A stretch of DNA of 19,691 nucleotides. Origin: an uncultured delta proteobacterium (GTDB lineage: Bacteria > UBA10199 > GCA-002796325 > 1-14-0-20-49-13). A program made the translations under genes and the position numbers. The stretch is from contig CAIPVD010000051.1 of the NCBI GenBank assembly GCA_903868375.1, positions 1 through 19,691 of the forward strand. The letters run 5' to 3'. This document shows positions 1 through 6,682 of the stretch, one piece after another. Position 1 is the stretch's first letter, and the number at the start of each line of letters is the position of its first letter. The notes below the pieces were generated by a model that saw only the letters and a program-made list of their open reading frames with translations, ran no database searches and was not told the DNA's origin.

Positions 1-449
1 TCAATGATCGCCGCCGGATCAAACTCTTCAACAATTATTTTTACAAGTTGGCCCTTGACCGTTTCCGCTCCGCTGGAGGTTATCTGCAGCGCCCAAATAT
101 CGTTGTACTTATCTATTATAATAGATGAAAGGCCGTCACTCTCCGAATATACAACGCGATATGCGTTCGTTACCTTTGCCAATGCCGCTCGCCTTTGAAA
201 CGACTTAACTATCTTGTTTCGCCAGAAAGCCTCGCCGATATTTTCTTCGCCTAGAGAAAAGGCCCGTAAAAAATATTTTGAGCCTGGCGAACAAAACGCA
301 TTGCCCACCTTCTTTCGCCGCTTATCTATAAGCCCAACAATGCCCGGAAGGGTGGGTGTTCTACCCACCACATCATTCTCGGAGATCCAAGGGTACCCAG
401 CCCTAACTCCTTCGGCCGCCCTATTATTAATGATAACAGATGCAAACAT
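1..449 (-). CDS. RlmI-type class I SAM-dependent rRNA methyltransferase, N-terminal part (cut by window edge)
   Basis: Reading the minus strand from the ATG at 449 gives an open frame of 149 codons with no stop before the window edge. It matches the N-terminal PUA and linker region of RlmI/RlmK-type 23S rRNA cytosine-5 methyltransferases: a GYPWIxxNDV segment near residue 18, a PUA strand region ending CSPGSKYFLRAFS, and then the family signature TNAYRVVYSESDGL followed by IIIDKYNDIWALQ and SSGAETVKGQL. E. coli RlmI has the equivalent SYRL-x-GESDGLPGITIDRFG-x-FLVLQ. The family methylates C5 of a cytosine in 23S rRNA using S-adenosylmethionine. The catalytic Rossmann domain lies outside the window, so activity cannot be judged and the exact target base is unknown. 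No clear Shine-Dalgarno sequence precedes the ATG, so the start is the best of few options. Confidence 0.85.
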   Translation of the reverse strand, partial: MFASVIINNRAAEGVRAGYPWISENDVVGRTPTLPGIVGLIDKRRKKVGNAFCSPGSKYFLRAFSLGEENIGEAFWRNKIVKSFQRRAALAKVTNAYRVVYSESDGLSSIIIDKYNDIWALQITSSGAETVKGQLVKIIVEEFDPAAII

Positions 450-460
450 TGGGGACCAAA

Positions 461-525
461 TTAGGTGAAATTGGCTATTCTTTCAAGTGAAAAGAAATGC
501 ACCAAAACGTTAACTTTTCACCTAA
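461..525. promoter_or_regulatory. Spaced 10-bp inverted repeat, candidate regulator or enhancer-binding site
   Basis: TTAGGTGAAA at 461-470 and its exact reverse complement TTTCACCTAA at 516-525 are separated by 45 bp in an A+T-rich stretch. They lie about 80 to 145 bp upstream of the sigma-54-like promoter at 605-621, the usual distance for a bacterial enhancer-binding protein. They also lie just upstream of the divergent rRNA methyltransferase start at 449. The repeat is seen directly; the regulatory role is inferred. Confidence 0.35.
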
Positions 526-596
526 ACGTCAACATTCGTTAAAAAAGCCTTGTCCGCTCAAAAACTAACTAATTGAAATTAAAGGCAAAATAACAT

Positions 597-626
597 TTGA
601 CTTTTTGGCATCAATATTGCTATAGA
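597..626 (+). promoter_or_regulatory. Sigma-54 (-24/-12) promoter, with an overlapping sigma-70-like promoter
   Basis: TTGGCATCAATATTGCT at 605-621 matches the sigma-54 consensus (TTGGCAC-N5-TTGCW). GG at 607-608 and GC at 619-620 have the required spacing of 12 between first bases. A sigma-70-like alternative overlaps it: TTGACT at 597-602 and TATAGA at 621-626 with an 18-bp spacer. Either would drive the exported lysine-rich protein beginning at 666. A similar sigma-54 site is found at 6683-6699, which strengthens this reading. Confidence 0.65.
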
Positions 627-665
627 ATGGCGCAAATCTAATTACGAAAGGGGGTGAAACACACA

Positions 666-1031
666 ATGAAAAAGATTCTAACAATCGCGTTGGTAGCAGC
701 AGTAGCTATGGGATTGTCGTTCTCCACGTTCGCAGCCACAAAGGCAACGAACACGAACACAACAGCAGCTACAAGCACAACCACGAACACAAACCCAACA
801 AACTTAGCGAAGAAGGAAGAGCCTAAGGCCGAAGTCACAAAGACAGACAAGAAGGTCGATGTGAAGACGACTGAAACAGCAAAGAACGGCGACGTTAAGA
901 AGGTTGAGCCAAAGAAGGAAGAAGTAAAGACAACAGAGGTCAAGAAGGTAGAGCCTAAGAAGGAAGTAAAGGCAGACAAGAAGGCAGAGAAGAAGGCCAA
1001 AAAGGCAAAGAAGGCAAAGAAGGCCGAGTAA
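666..1031 (+). CDS. Small exported lysine-rich low-complexity protein
   Basis: The predicted protein has 121 residues. It starts with a typical Sec signal peptide: MKK, then a hydrophobic run, then a likely cleavage after STFA near residue 20. The mature part has a Thr/Asn/Ala-rich stretch (about residues 21-45) followed by Lys/Glu/Ala/Thr/Val repeats with two KKVEPKKE units, ending in a histone H1-like KKAKKAKKAKKAE tail. No catalytic domain is visible. The strongly basic mature chain suggests a periplasmic or surface protein binding an anionic polymer, but this is inference. A GTG at 654 is in frame, but the purine-rich AAAGGGGG at 647-654 is better placed for the ATG at 666. The gene is a single transcription unit between the promoter at 597-626 and the terminator at 1052-1088. 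Confidence 0.8.
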   Translation: MKKILTIALVAAVAMGLSFSTFAATKATNTNTTAATSTTTNTNPTNLAKKEEPKAEVTKTDKKVDVKTTETAKNGDVKKVEPKKEEVKTTEVKKVEPKKEVKADKKAEKKAKKAKKAKKAE

Positions 1032-1051
1032 TTTTGTTGACCTAGTTCAAT

Positions 1052-1088
1052 AAAAAACCCGCGTCAGGTAACTGATGGCGGGTTTTTT
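1052..1088. terminator. Rho-independent terminator, bidirectional
   Basis: AAAAAACCCGC at 1052-1062 pairs with GCGGGTTTTTT at 1078-1088. Inside it TCAG and CTGA pair around a GTAA loop. The A-run on one side and T-run on the other let it serve both the plus-strand gene ending at 1031 and the convergent minus-strand gene ending at 1114. Confidence 0.92.
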
Positions 1089-1113
1089 GTTTCCGCTACT
1101 TAATTGCCAGTAC

Positions 1114-2493
1114 CTATTCGTCGAGAAATAGTTCTGTTTCATTGTCGACCACAATGTTCTTCAGCGCTTCCATTATCTTAACTTGCAGATCTGCCGAATG
1201 GCCGTAGAGGACATTAAGTTCAAAGGAATCTATGTAGCTCCTTGCTCGGTTGACCTTTATTGCAAGACCCGCTATCACCTTCAATACCTCTACAATTCGC
1301 GTTACATTCAAGCCGCCATCATCGTTATTGCTAGCAAGTTCTTTCAAAGAATAGGTCACGGCAAAAGCCAAGGCCTCGAACGCCAGTTCTCTAACCTCTG
1401 GCTCCTTACTGCTATAAGCAAACATTCCCAGTTCTTCTGCTTCAGCTTTAGGGGTTTGTGACACGCAAATAGAATTGTACAATTCCTGCATTTTATCGGA
1501 GATAGCCATCATTCTGTTGATTTTCGGAAACGCGGCAAATTCATTTGTATCCGGAACCAATCTTGCATAAAGAGCCGCACGAACTTCATTTAAAAATTTA
1601 GATTGCCCATTTACCGATCGAATCAGTTCTTCAATTGTGTCGCTGATCGGAATTACGTTCACGCCCCTTCTTATCAAGCAGCAGCCGCTACGATTGTCAT
1701 CACCAACATTTATAAAAGATATTAAAATAAGTTTTGCGCCGACATTTCCCTGTCTTGCCGCTTCAATTAAAACCCTTAGAGCGTTTCTTGCCATATTTAT
1801 ATTTCTACAAACCGCATATTCCTTGAACTTAGACACATCAAGCCATTGCACCATCTTTTGCAGAACGCCAGCGTCTGGCATTTCTCTTCTTAGATCTTCG
1901 TCTGTCATTAGATGCATTGCCGCACAGGCGCTAAATTTTGCTACAAGACAAAGATCTCTCACGCTTCTTCCCAAGATGGCAGACTTTGAACCTTTATGCC
2001 CGATATCCGCAAGGCGCCCTAAAACATATGCTGCATCGGCATCGTCGGAAGGCCTTGTCAAAAGCCAGCTTATATTTACCATCTTAATGGCACGGCAGGC
2101 GCTTCTCTCCCCCAAAAACATATCGAGAATAAGTAGATCCACAGCCGCTCTATTGCCCGCTTCTATTTTTTCCACACGAGCCCTGTCTTTGGGGTTCAAA
2201 ATAAACCAACCTACATTCATATGACTTGGCACAGACACCGCTGGAGTAGTATCTTTAATTGTTATAGCCGTGTTCGATGCCGAAGAAGACCGATCGGCGG
2301 CAAAACTAAATTGGCAGAGGGAAGCTTTCTGCATATCTGCAGCAATGAGATGATCGAGTGAAACGTGAGCGGACAAATAGGCCGTTGAATCGAGAATAGC
2401 CTGCGTCGGCGTAGAAAACGTCGGAATTGCCACTCCTGCACTTAAAGCGGTTGGCGCAAATGTAGATCCTATGGTTGCTATCGGCAGACCCAT
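1114..2493 (-). CDS. Hypothetical alpha-helical protein with low-charge N-terminus
   Basis: The predicted protein is 459 residues long and of no family I recognise. The start at 2493 (MGLPIATIGS) is chosen because an AAGGAGGG Shine-Dalgarno sequence lies about 10 nt upstream; the longer GTG-initiated frame from 2520 would read through that site. The first 34 residues carry no charged side chain and are rich in Ala, Thr, Ser, Pro and Ile, with no basic n-region of a Sec signal. The rest, from about residue 100, is a series of amphipathic helices with Ala/Leu-rich character, loosely like HEAT/ARM-type solenoids, for example around EVRELAFEALAFAV. An SFAAD sequence near residue 65 recurs in the protein beginning at 18259. 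It is convergent with the lysine-rich gene and shares its terminator. Function is unknown. Confidence 0.75.
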   Translation of the reverse strand: MGLPIATIGSTFAPTALSAGVAIPTFSTPTQAILDSTAYLSAHVSLDHLIAADMQKASLCQFSFAADRSSSASNTAITIKDTTPAVSVPSHMNVGWFILNPKDRARVEKIEAGNRAAVDLLILDMFLGERSACRAIKMVNISWLLTRPSDDADAAYVLGRLADIGHKGSKSAILGRSVRDLCLVAKFSACAAMHLMTDEDLRREMPDAGVLQKMVQWLDVSKFKEYAVCRNINMARNALRVLIEAARQGNVGAKLILISFINVGDDNRSGCCLIRRGVNVIPISDTIEELIRSVNGQSKFLNEVRAALYARLVPDTNEFAAFPKINRMMAISDKMQELYNSICVSQTPKAEAEELGMFAYSSKEPEVRELAFEALAFAVTYSLKELASNNDDGGLNVTRIVEVLKVIAGLAIKVNRARSYIDSFELNVLYGHSADLQVKIMEALKNIVVDNETELFLDE

Positions 2494-2619
2494 GATTAAA
2501 CGACCCTCCTTATTCGACACTTATAGATTCTATATCGGCAAGGCAACTGAAAAGTTGCGAATAATTTTCTAGTAGCCTTTTTAGAGGCTCTTTGTTAGTA
2601 GGCTGGCAGTTTTTGTAAG

Positions 2620-2797
2620 GCTCCCTTCGTCTAGCGGTCTAGGCTGGCACGAACGACCTAGTGAGTGCCAGGCGAGGCGGGCGCAGCCAGTGACTGAAAA
2701 GTGAGGGAGCGGCCCAGCGACCGAACGTCAGCCCGCCGAGTTGGCTCCGTAGAATGGCGACGTCCAGGAGCTGTTCGGAGGAGTAGCCCTCTCAAGG
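2620..2797 (+). pseudogene. Interrupted or degenerate tRNA-Glu copy with GC-rich insertion
   Basis: Bases 2620-2643 are identical over 24 nt to the 5' part of the intact tRNA-Glu at 2855-2878. Bases 2784-2797 are identical over 14 nt to its anticodon arm at 2882-2895, including the CTC anticodon. About 140 bp of markedly GC-rich sequence separates them, and no T-arm follows the second piece. The insertion is itself structured: CTGGCAC (2644-2650) pairs with GTGCCAG (2665-2671), and GGCGGGC (2676-2682) with GCCCGCC (2731-2737). AGGGAGC at 2704-2710 would complement the 5' acceptor strand. It cannot form a normal tRNA and is read as a broken duplicate. Confidence 0.7.
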
Positions 2798-2840
2798 GGT
2801 CTGATTCTTTGATAGATTGAAAATAATTCTATATCACCTT

Positions 2841-2941
2841 AACCGGCGATAAGCGCTCCCTTCGTCTAGCGGTCTAGGACATAGCCCTCTCAAGGCTAAG
2901 ATCGCGGGTTCGAACCCCGCAGGGAGCGCTGATCGCCGGTT
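2841..2941. repeat. Inverted repeat enclosing the tRNA-Glu gene
   Basis: AACCGGCGAT at 2841-2850 is the exact reverse complement of ATCGCCGGTT at 2932-2941. The tRNA acceptor stem itself is extended by pairs just outside it (AGCGCTCCC against GGGAGCGCT). The precursor transcript could therefore fold as one long stem with the tRNA on top. The right arm runs into TTTTG, which is too short a T-run for a convincing terminator. A role in precursor processing or termination is inference. Confidence 0.7.
2855..2928 (+). tRNA. tRNA-Glu (anticodon CTC)
   Basis: A full cloverleaf is visible. The acceptor stem is GCTCCCT (2855-2861) with AGGGAGC (2921-2927) and discriminator G2928. The D-arm follows GTCTAGCGGT. 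The anticodon stem is TAGCC/GGCTA around the loop CTCTCAA, giving CTC in positions 34-36. The T-arm is GCGGG-TTCGAAC-CCCGC. CCA is not encoded. The GTCTAGCGGT D-arm is typical of bacterial tRNA-Glu. Confidence 0.95.
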
Positions 2942-3018
2942 TTGTTCATCAAAAAATTATGCCACATTTTTCAAGTATCTATCTGCTCAAAATCTTGTAG
3001 GAATTAATTTTCAACCCT

Positions 3019-3060
3019 GAAGCACCTTCTAAAACCCAATAGGTTCGACGGTGCTTCTTG
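3019..3060. repeat. Hairpin repeat, copy A
   Basis: GAAGCACC at 3019-3026 pairs with GGTGCTTC at 3050-3057, and ACCC/GGTT-type pairing continues the stem inside. The sequence from 3023 to 3060 aligns with 4030-4066 at roughly three quarters identity with one gap; both contain an AACCCAAT core and end in CTTG. It lies just past the 3' end of the minus-strand gene 3113-3937. It may be a 3'-end hairpin or a boundary of an inserted segment. Confidence 0.55.
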
Positions 3061-3112
3061 ATAGGGGAAAGGCATGGTTGAACGTTCAAAGGTAAATAGT
3101 TACGGGAGAAGC

Positions 3113-3937
3113 TTATTTTGGGTTACAATGATTATCATAAGTCTTTGGGAGCTCATTTGTTATTCCTATCAGATATTGGTACTGATCTTCTCTAATGTAT
3201 CCATATTCAAATAGGAGCTGTACTTTATGTTTAATAAGTGGGTTTTCTATTTTAGATCTTACATACGCAGGATCGTGATAGCATTTACCAACCATTTCAC
3301 TTATGTCTTCCTGAATATTTGTAAATGCTGCATGCATTGAAATAAAACCATATTTCTCCAAAAGATTTGGATCCTCTGGAAGTGCATTTTTGCCCTGGTT
3401 AAATAAATCCTGCCACTTTTTTATGAATGGAGAATTTAATTTTTCTAATTGATGGGTCAGAACATGAGCACTTTCATGATATACGGCATTCTCACACATT
3501 CCCGCTCCGTAAAAGGCGACAAGTCCTATGTCAAGAAAGGCCTCTGCTGTGTTCGATATAATGGGAGCTGTGTAACAACCCTTCATGAACTCTTTTAAGG
3601 CCGGAGAAAGTGATTTATAAAATACTTTAAATTCCATTAACTTCTTTTTATCCAAACCTAGAGTTTGAAAGTCGTGTTCACTATCTACATGGTGAAAGAA
3701 ATCTGAAAATCGTTTCGTTGCAGAAAAATGTCTACTGTTTATAACTCCAAATGATTGATGGTAAACTAGAAATGACCCATCTTCTTGTTTATAGAACAGA
3801 TCAACATGACCATCACCATTTATAAATCCTACAATGCCATCATTTGCATATCCAGGCACAGCATAAACATAGTCATAACCAGCCACTTCTTTTAAATAAG
3901 TTCGGGTTTCTTTATCTATCCTTATAGGATTTGCCAT
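3113..3937 (-). CDS. Putative zinc metallopeptidase (HExxH)
   Basis: The predicted soluble protein of 274 residues has no signal peptide. Residues 154-158 read HESAH inside an amphipathic helix (YHESAHVLTHQL), the zinc-binding HExxH motif with E155 as the general base. About 50 residues later NIQEDISEM offers E210 or E214 as a third ligand, the gluzincin arrangement. The N-terminal 100 residues look like a small beta-rich region (YVYAVPGY, GIVGFINGDGHVDLFY). I do not recognise the exact family, and the substrate is unknown. The gene is visibly A+T-richer than its neighbours, has no evident Shine-Dalgarno sequence, and sits between two related hairpin repeats (3019-3060 and 4030-4066). This suggests acquisition from elsewhere, but that is inference. 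Confidence 0.7.
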   Translation of the reverse strand: MANPIRIDKETRTYLKEVAGYDYVYAVPGYANDGIVGFINGDGHVDLFYKQEDGSFLVYHQSFGVINSRHFSATKRFSDFFHHVDSEHDFQTLGLDKKKLMEFKVFYKSLSPALKEFMKGCYTAPIISNTAEAFLDIGLVAFYGAGMCENAVYHESAHVLTHQLEKLNSPFIKKWQDLFNQGKNALPEDPNLLEKYGFISMHAAFTNIQEDISEMVGKCYHDPAYVRSKIENPLIKHKVQLLFEYGYIREDQYQYLIGITNELPKTYDNHCNPK

Positions 3938-3971
3938 ATATCAATATTATCGGTTAGCCATACATCCAAAG

Positions 3972-3999
3972 TTGCTAACACATAACTTGTTGATATAAT
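3972..3999 (+). promoter_or_regulatory. Possible sigma-70-like promoter pointing right
   Basis: TTGCTA (3972-3977) and a perfect TATAAT (3994-3999) are separated by 16 bp on the plus strand, in the gap upstream of the minus-strand metallopeptidase. It points towards the antisense strand of the phosphoesterase gene, where I find no convincing plus-strand gene. It may be a chance match in A+T-rich DNA or an antisense promoter. Confidence 0.25.
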
Positions 4000-4029
4000 A
4001 CGAGAATTATCATCCAAAAAGCGCAGGAT

Positions 4030-4066
4030 GACCGTCTGAACCCAATTAGTTCAACGATGGCTCTTG
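4030..4066. repeat. Hairpin repeat, copy B
   Basis: This is a diverged copy of the element at 3019-3060 in the same orientation, with GAAC (4038-4041) and GTTC (4049-4052) forming the inner stem around an AATTA-containing loop. It lies only a few bases past the stop of the phosphoesterase gene. The two copies bracket the metallopeptidase gene. Confidence 0.5.
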
Positions 4067-4071
4067 TAACT

Positions 4072-5424
4072 TTAGTGGGAATTTACGCAATCGATAACGT
4101 CTTGCTTTGCCATATTTCCGATGCCGCACCAATAGACCTTCCAGTTGGCGTTGGTGATCGGGCTGGCAGAGTCGTGTCCGGAATAATAATATTTTCGGTA
4201 AAGCGCTTGTTGGTTGCCGCGAGTTTCGAGCTTTGGAAAAAGTTCGGTAAGGGTATCGTTTAGCAGCCCTTGTACAAGATACACATTAGAAAAAGTGTAA
4301 TAGCTGTTGAACTGTCCGGGCATATTTTCAAGATCGTAGTTCAGCGAGGAATAGTTGATCGGTGTAAAAGCGTAAGAAGAGAATGTGATCAATTTGAACG
4401 CGGGATCGTTGCCATCGACCGGGCTTATGGACGGCGATATTAAAAGCGCGTCAGAAGGGAGCCGGTATTCGTCCATATGAGTGTGCCCGCCAATGGCAAA
4501 CGTAACGATGTTCGGATATCTTGAAACTATCTGCAGAAAGCTTGCCTGATAATCGGGTTCCCACATCATAATGGCATCGGAAAGATGACCCGTGTCGTCC
4601 AGTTTATCCTTTGTAGAATGTATATTTGCGCCAGGCGGTATATGCATCAAAAGCCAGACCTTTTTGCCGGCGGCTTGCGCTGCGGCAAGGGTTGAATCAA
4701 GCCAGCTAAGCTCAGCCACTACAGCCCCTCCAACGTCGCTCGCTGCCTTCGGCGAAAAGAAGACCGTGTTAAGACCTATCACCTCCAAGCCGCTAAGCGG
4801 TTCTGCAGAATAGTATCCGCCGGCTTCGTAGGTGTTAATAAACGACTGATGATCGGATGTGCCATTTAAAAGATCGGTGTAGAAGATCTCTGCCGTGTCG
4901 GAAAGAAACTGGCTGTTCGGTTCGAGCTTGAAGTCGCCTTCGTATTCGTCGTTGTTGCCAAGCACGAACATGACCGGAATATTTCCAAGATAGGACCTTA
5001 CCTCTTCCGCAAAGAACGCGGCCGTCTTGTATGCGAACGCCTTCATGGCGTCATAATCGGTGCTGCCATATAGTGAATAGAACGTCGTGTCGAAATGGTG
5101 TGATAGCATATCACCGGCAAAAATGGCGACAGTACTCGTTGCTCCGCGCTCTTTCACGCTCGAAAGCGCAAGAAGAAGGAGCGGATAGTTGCTATCGCTA
5201 CCCCATAACGAAGGTGTGGCTACGGTGGATGTTGCAAAGATGTCCGCCCATTTTGTATGATCTGCGGCGTTCAGCGCCTGAAAGAGCGACGTATCGTAAA
5301 ATGGATCGAAGTGGACGTCGGAAAAGATGATCGCTTGAGGGGATGTTCCGCTGGATCCGCATCCTCCGCATCCGCATATGCTGGCAAGAACAAGAAAAAA
5401 TATAAGGCGAAGTTGTTTTTGCAT
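4072..5424 (-). CDS. Metallophosphoesterase, sphingomyelinase-like branch, probable lipoprotein
   Basis: The predicted protein has 450 residues from the ATG at 5424; the upstream TTG at 5460 would add 12 residues ahead of the signal peptide and is unlikely. MQKQLRLIFFLVLASIC is a hydrophobic export signal followed by a Cys/Gly-rich segment with candidate lipid-attachment cysteines C17 or C19, though neither lipobox is canonical. The calcineurin-like metal site is clear: D36 and H38 in SDVHFD, D105 in AGDM, GNND at 156-159, H261 in LMHIPPG, and GGHTH with H314 and H316. The fold and spacing resemble acid sphingomyelinase-like phosphoesterases. GNND replaces the common GNH(D/E), so the usual catalytic histidine is Asn, a variant known in some members of this branch such as fungal endopolyphosphatases. 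It probably hydrolyses a phosphodiester or phosphoanhydride outside the cytoplasm; the substrate is unknown. Confidence 0.85.
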   Translation of the reverse strand: MQKQLRLIFFLVLASICGCGGCGSSGTSPQAIIFSDVHFDPFYDTSLFQALNAADHTKWADIFATSTVATPSLWGSDSNYPLLLLALSSVKERGATSTVAIFAGDMLSHHFDTTFYSLYGSTDYDAMKAFAYKTAAFFAEEVRSYLGNIPVMFVLGNNDEYEGDFKLEPNSQFLSDTAEIFYTDLLNGTSDHQSFINTYEAGGYYSAEPLSGLEVIGLNTVFFSPKAASDVGGAVVAELSWLDSTLAAAQAAGKKVWLLMHIPPGANIHSTKDKLDDTGHLSDAIMMWEPDYQASFLQIVSRYPNIVTFAIGGHTHMDEYRLPSDALLISPSISPVDGNDPAFKLITFSSYAFTPINYSSLNYDLENMPGQFNSYYTFSNVYLVQGLLNDTLTELFPKLETRGNQQALYRKYYYSGHDSASPITNANWKVYWCGIGNMAKQDVIDCVNSH

Positions 5425-5571
5425 GTCGGCCAAAATATCACAACTTATCAACCCACGCAATAATCGCCTGCCATCAAATATAGCTCCACCGAAGCACGAT
5501 ATTCCAGTAACCTGGTTTGATACTTTTATCCTTGACCGGACAAGTTTTCTTCCCTAGTTGTCTATCCTGAA

Positions 5572-6147
5572 ATGATCGATGAATTGATAGAGATGGTAAA
5601 GTTCATCTTTGGCTTCCTGCCGTGGATGCTGTTCCTTTTTCTTCCAACAAATAGTTGGGATCAGTTGCGACAAGCTGTTTTGATATGTTTTATTGCATCC
5701 GTTGTATTCGGATTCAAGACGCTGCTAAAGGGCTTTATTTTACAGGTCGCCACGGTAGGATTTTTCCTTTTCTGCGTTATATCTTTCTACGGCTTTAATT
5801 GGATATGGCTAGCCATGCACATGGGAATTATAGCGAACGGCTTTTTAGTCGGCATCATCTGGTTTACTATACTGACTGGAAATCCTTTCACTTTGCAGTA
5901 TGCTCGGGAAGGGCTGCCAAAAGAACTATGGAACGATGAAGGATTTATTCGCGGCTGCCGCTCCATCGCTATCTTCTGGGGAATACTTCTTTTGTTCCCA
6001 ACGGCCTTCGAAGCCTTCCGGCTCTCGTACCCAAAAGTCTTGCCGGATCGTTTTTATTTCTTCCAAAGCCTCTTCTTTATCGCGGTCGGCGTATGTTACA
6101 CTACCATCTTTAAGCACATTAAGCGCAAACAACGGCAAGCGATCTGA
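5572..6147 (+). CDS. Integral membrane protein of unknown function
   Basis: The predicted protein of 191 residues has about five or six hydrophobic membrane segments, roughly at residues 8-26, 33-50, 53-72, 76-99, 131-147 and 162-180. A polar loop around residues 101-125 (NPFTLQYARE, then PKELW) separates the fourth and fifth helices. That loop is reminiscent of small uncharacterised bacterial membrane proteins, but I cannot name a family with confidence. The C-terminus is basic (KHIKRKQRQ) and probably cytoplasmic. The start is the first ATG in frame and has no obvious Shine-Dalgarno sequence. A TTGACC at 5532-5537 could be part of its promoter, but the matching -10 is poor. The next gene follows about 70 bp downstream on the same strand. 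Confidence 0.7.
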   Translation: MIDELIEMVKFIFGFLPWMLFLFLPTNSWDQLRQAVLICFIASVVFGFKTLLKGFILQVATVGFFLFCVISFYGFNWIWLAMHMGIIANGFLVGIIWFTILTGNPFTLQYAREGLPKELWNDEGFIRGCRSIAIFWGILLLFPTAFEAFRLSYPKVLPDRFYFFQSLFFIAVGVCYTTIFKHIKRKQRQAI

Positions 6148-6216
6148 TCTAATGACGGGACAAGAATTTCGCCTCCTTGACATCGCAGGGCATTTATCTT
6201 AAGAAGGGCGCCTGAT

Positions 6217-6564
6217 ATGGACCAGCTTAAAAATGCCTTGATGAAAGCGGGGCTCAAAAAATCGGCAGAGCCCAAAAAAGAAGAACCGAAGCCCGTTAAG
6301 AGCATTTCTCCGCAAAAAGAGGCAAAAAAGTTCGAAGAAAATCAGGTTCGCACCGATTGCGAATATTGTCATAAATACACCTCCGATGTTGAATACTACC
6401 GCCACAACAATAAGTTCGTCGAAGTCCGCTGGCTCTGCATGAAATGCGCAGATGAATACAGAATATTAGATGAATTCAGGCAAACTCATCAGAGTTCAGA
6501 CGCCAGAAGCGGCCGTTTTATTCGTCAGTACGGCCCGACCAAAAAGATCTTTCCGGCAAAATAA
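6217..6564 (+). CDS. Small zinc-ribbon protein with charged N-terminus
   Basis: The predicted protein has 115 residues. The N-terminal 45 are Lys/Glu/Pro-rich and probably disordered. They are followed by a four-cysteine zinc-binding module, C48-x2-C51 and C74-x2-C77, with about 22 residues between the pairs. The tail is polar and basic. The purine-rich AAGAAGG at 6201-6207 is a reasonable ribosome-binding site 9 nt before the ATG. Such a knuckle usually binds nucleic acid or a protein partner. I do not recognise the family. Confidence 0.7.
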   Translation: MDQLKNALMKAGLKKSAEPKKEEPKPVKSISPQKEAKKFEENQVRTDCEYCHKYTSDVEYYRHNNKFVEVRWLCMKCADEYRILDEFRQTHQSSDARSGRFIRQYGPTKKIFPAK

Positions 6565-6682
6565 GTGCCATTTTATTGACTAAAAAGCTGGTTTTATGAC
6601 GTTTTTGAGAGGCGTCTTGTAATCTTTTTCACAAAATAACCTTTAAATACAACTAGTTAAAATTAAGATTCATTCTCCATTT

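Larger units (their letters stand above)
2494..3112. other. Intergenic region of about 620 bp carrying tRNA features and a hairpin repeat
   Basis: I see no protein-coding gene here. It contains the upstream region of the gene starting at 2493, the broken tRNA-Glu copy (2620-2797), the intact tRNA-Glu (2855-2928) in its inverted repeat, a hairpin repeat at 3019-3060, and a perfect 12-bp palindrome TTGAACGTTCAA at 3078-3089 that could be a protein-binding site. Confidence 0.6.

Noticed and set aside
4..468. Two short plus-strand open frames at the window start
   Set aside because: The minus strand over the same bases encodes a clear RlmI-type methyltransferase N-terminus, so these are antisense shadows.
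638..1000. Minus-strand open frame antisense to the lysine-rich protein gene, rich in Phe/Val/Ser
   Set aside because: It is the mirror of the repetitive AAG/GAA/ACA codons of the plus-strand gene, and the plus strand has the promoter, ribosome-binding site, signal peptide and terminator.
1637..2224. Plus-strand open frame of 195 codons within 1114-2493
   Set aside because: It is antisense to the 459-residue protein, with no ribosome-binding site and a composition expected of a shadow frame.
2620..2797. Group I intron within a tRNA gene
   Set aside because: The insertion is too short, no 3' half with a T-arm follows, and no intron core elements are recognisable.
3019..4066. Integron attC sites around the metallopeptidase gene
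   Set aside because: The hairpins lack the RYYYAAC and GTTRRRY core sites and no integrase is present, so integron origin is not supported.
5030..5463. Plus-strand open frames inside the phosphoesterase gene
   Set aside because: The minus strand carries the full set of phosphoesterase metal-binding motifs; the plus-strand frames have no recognisable features.
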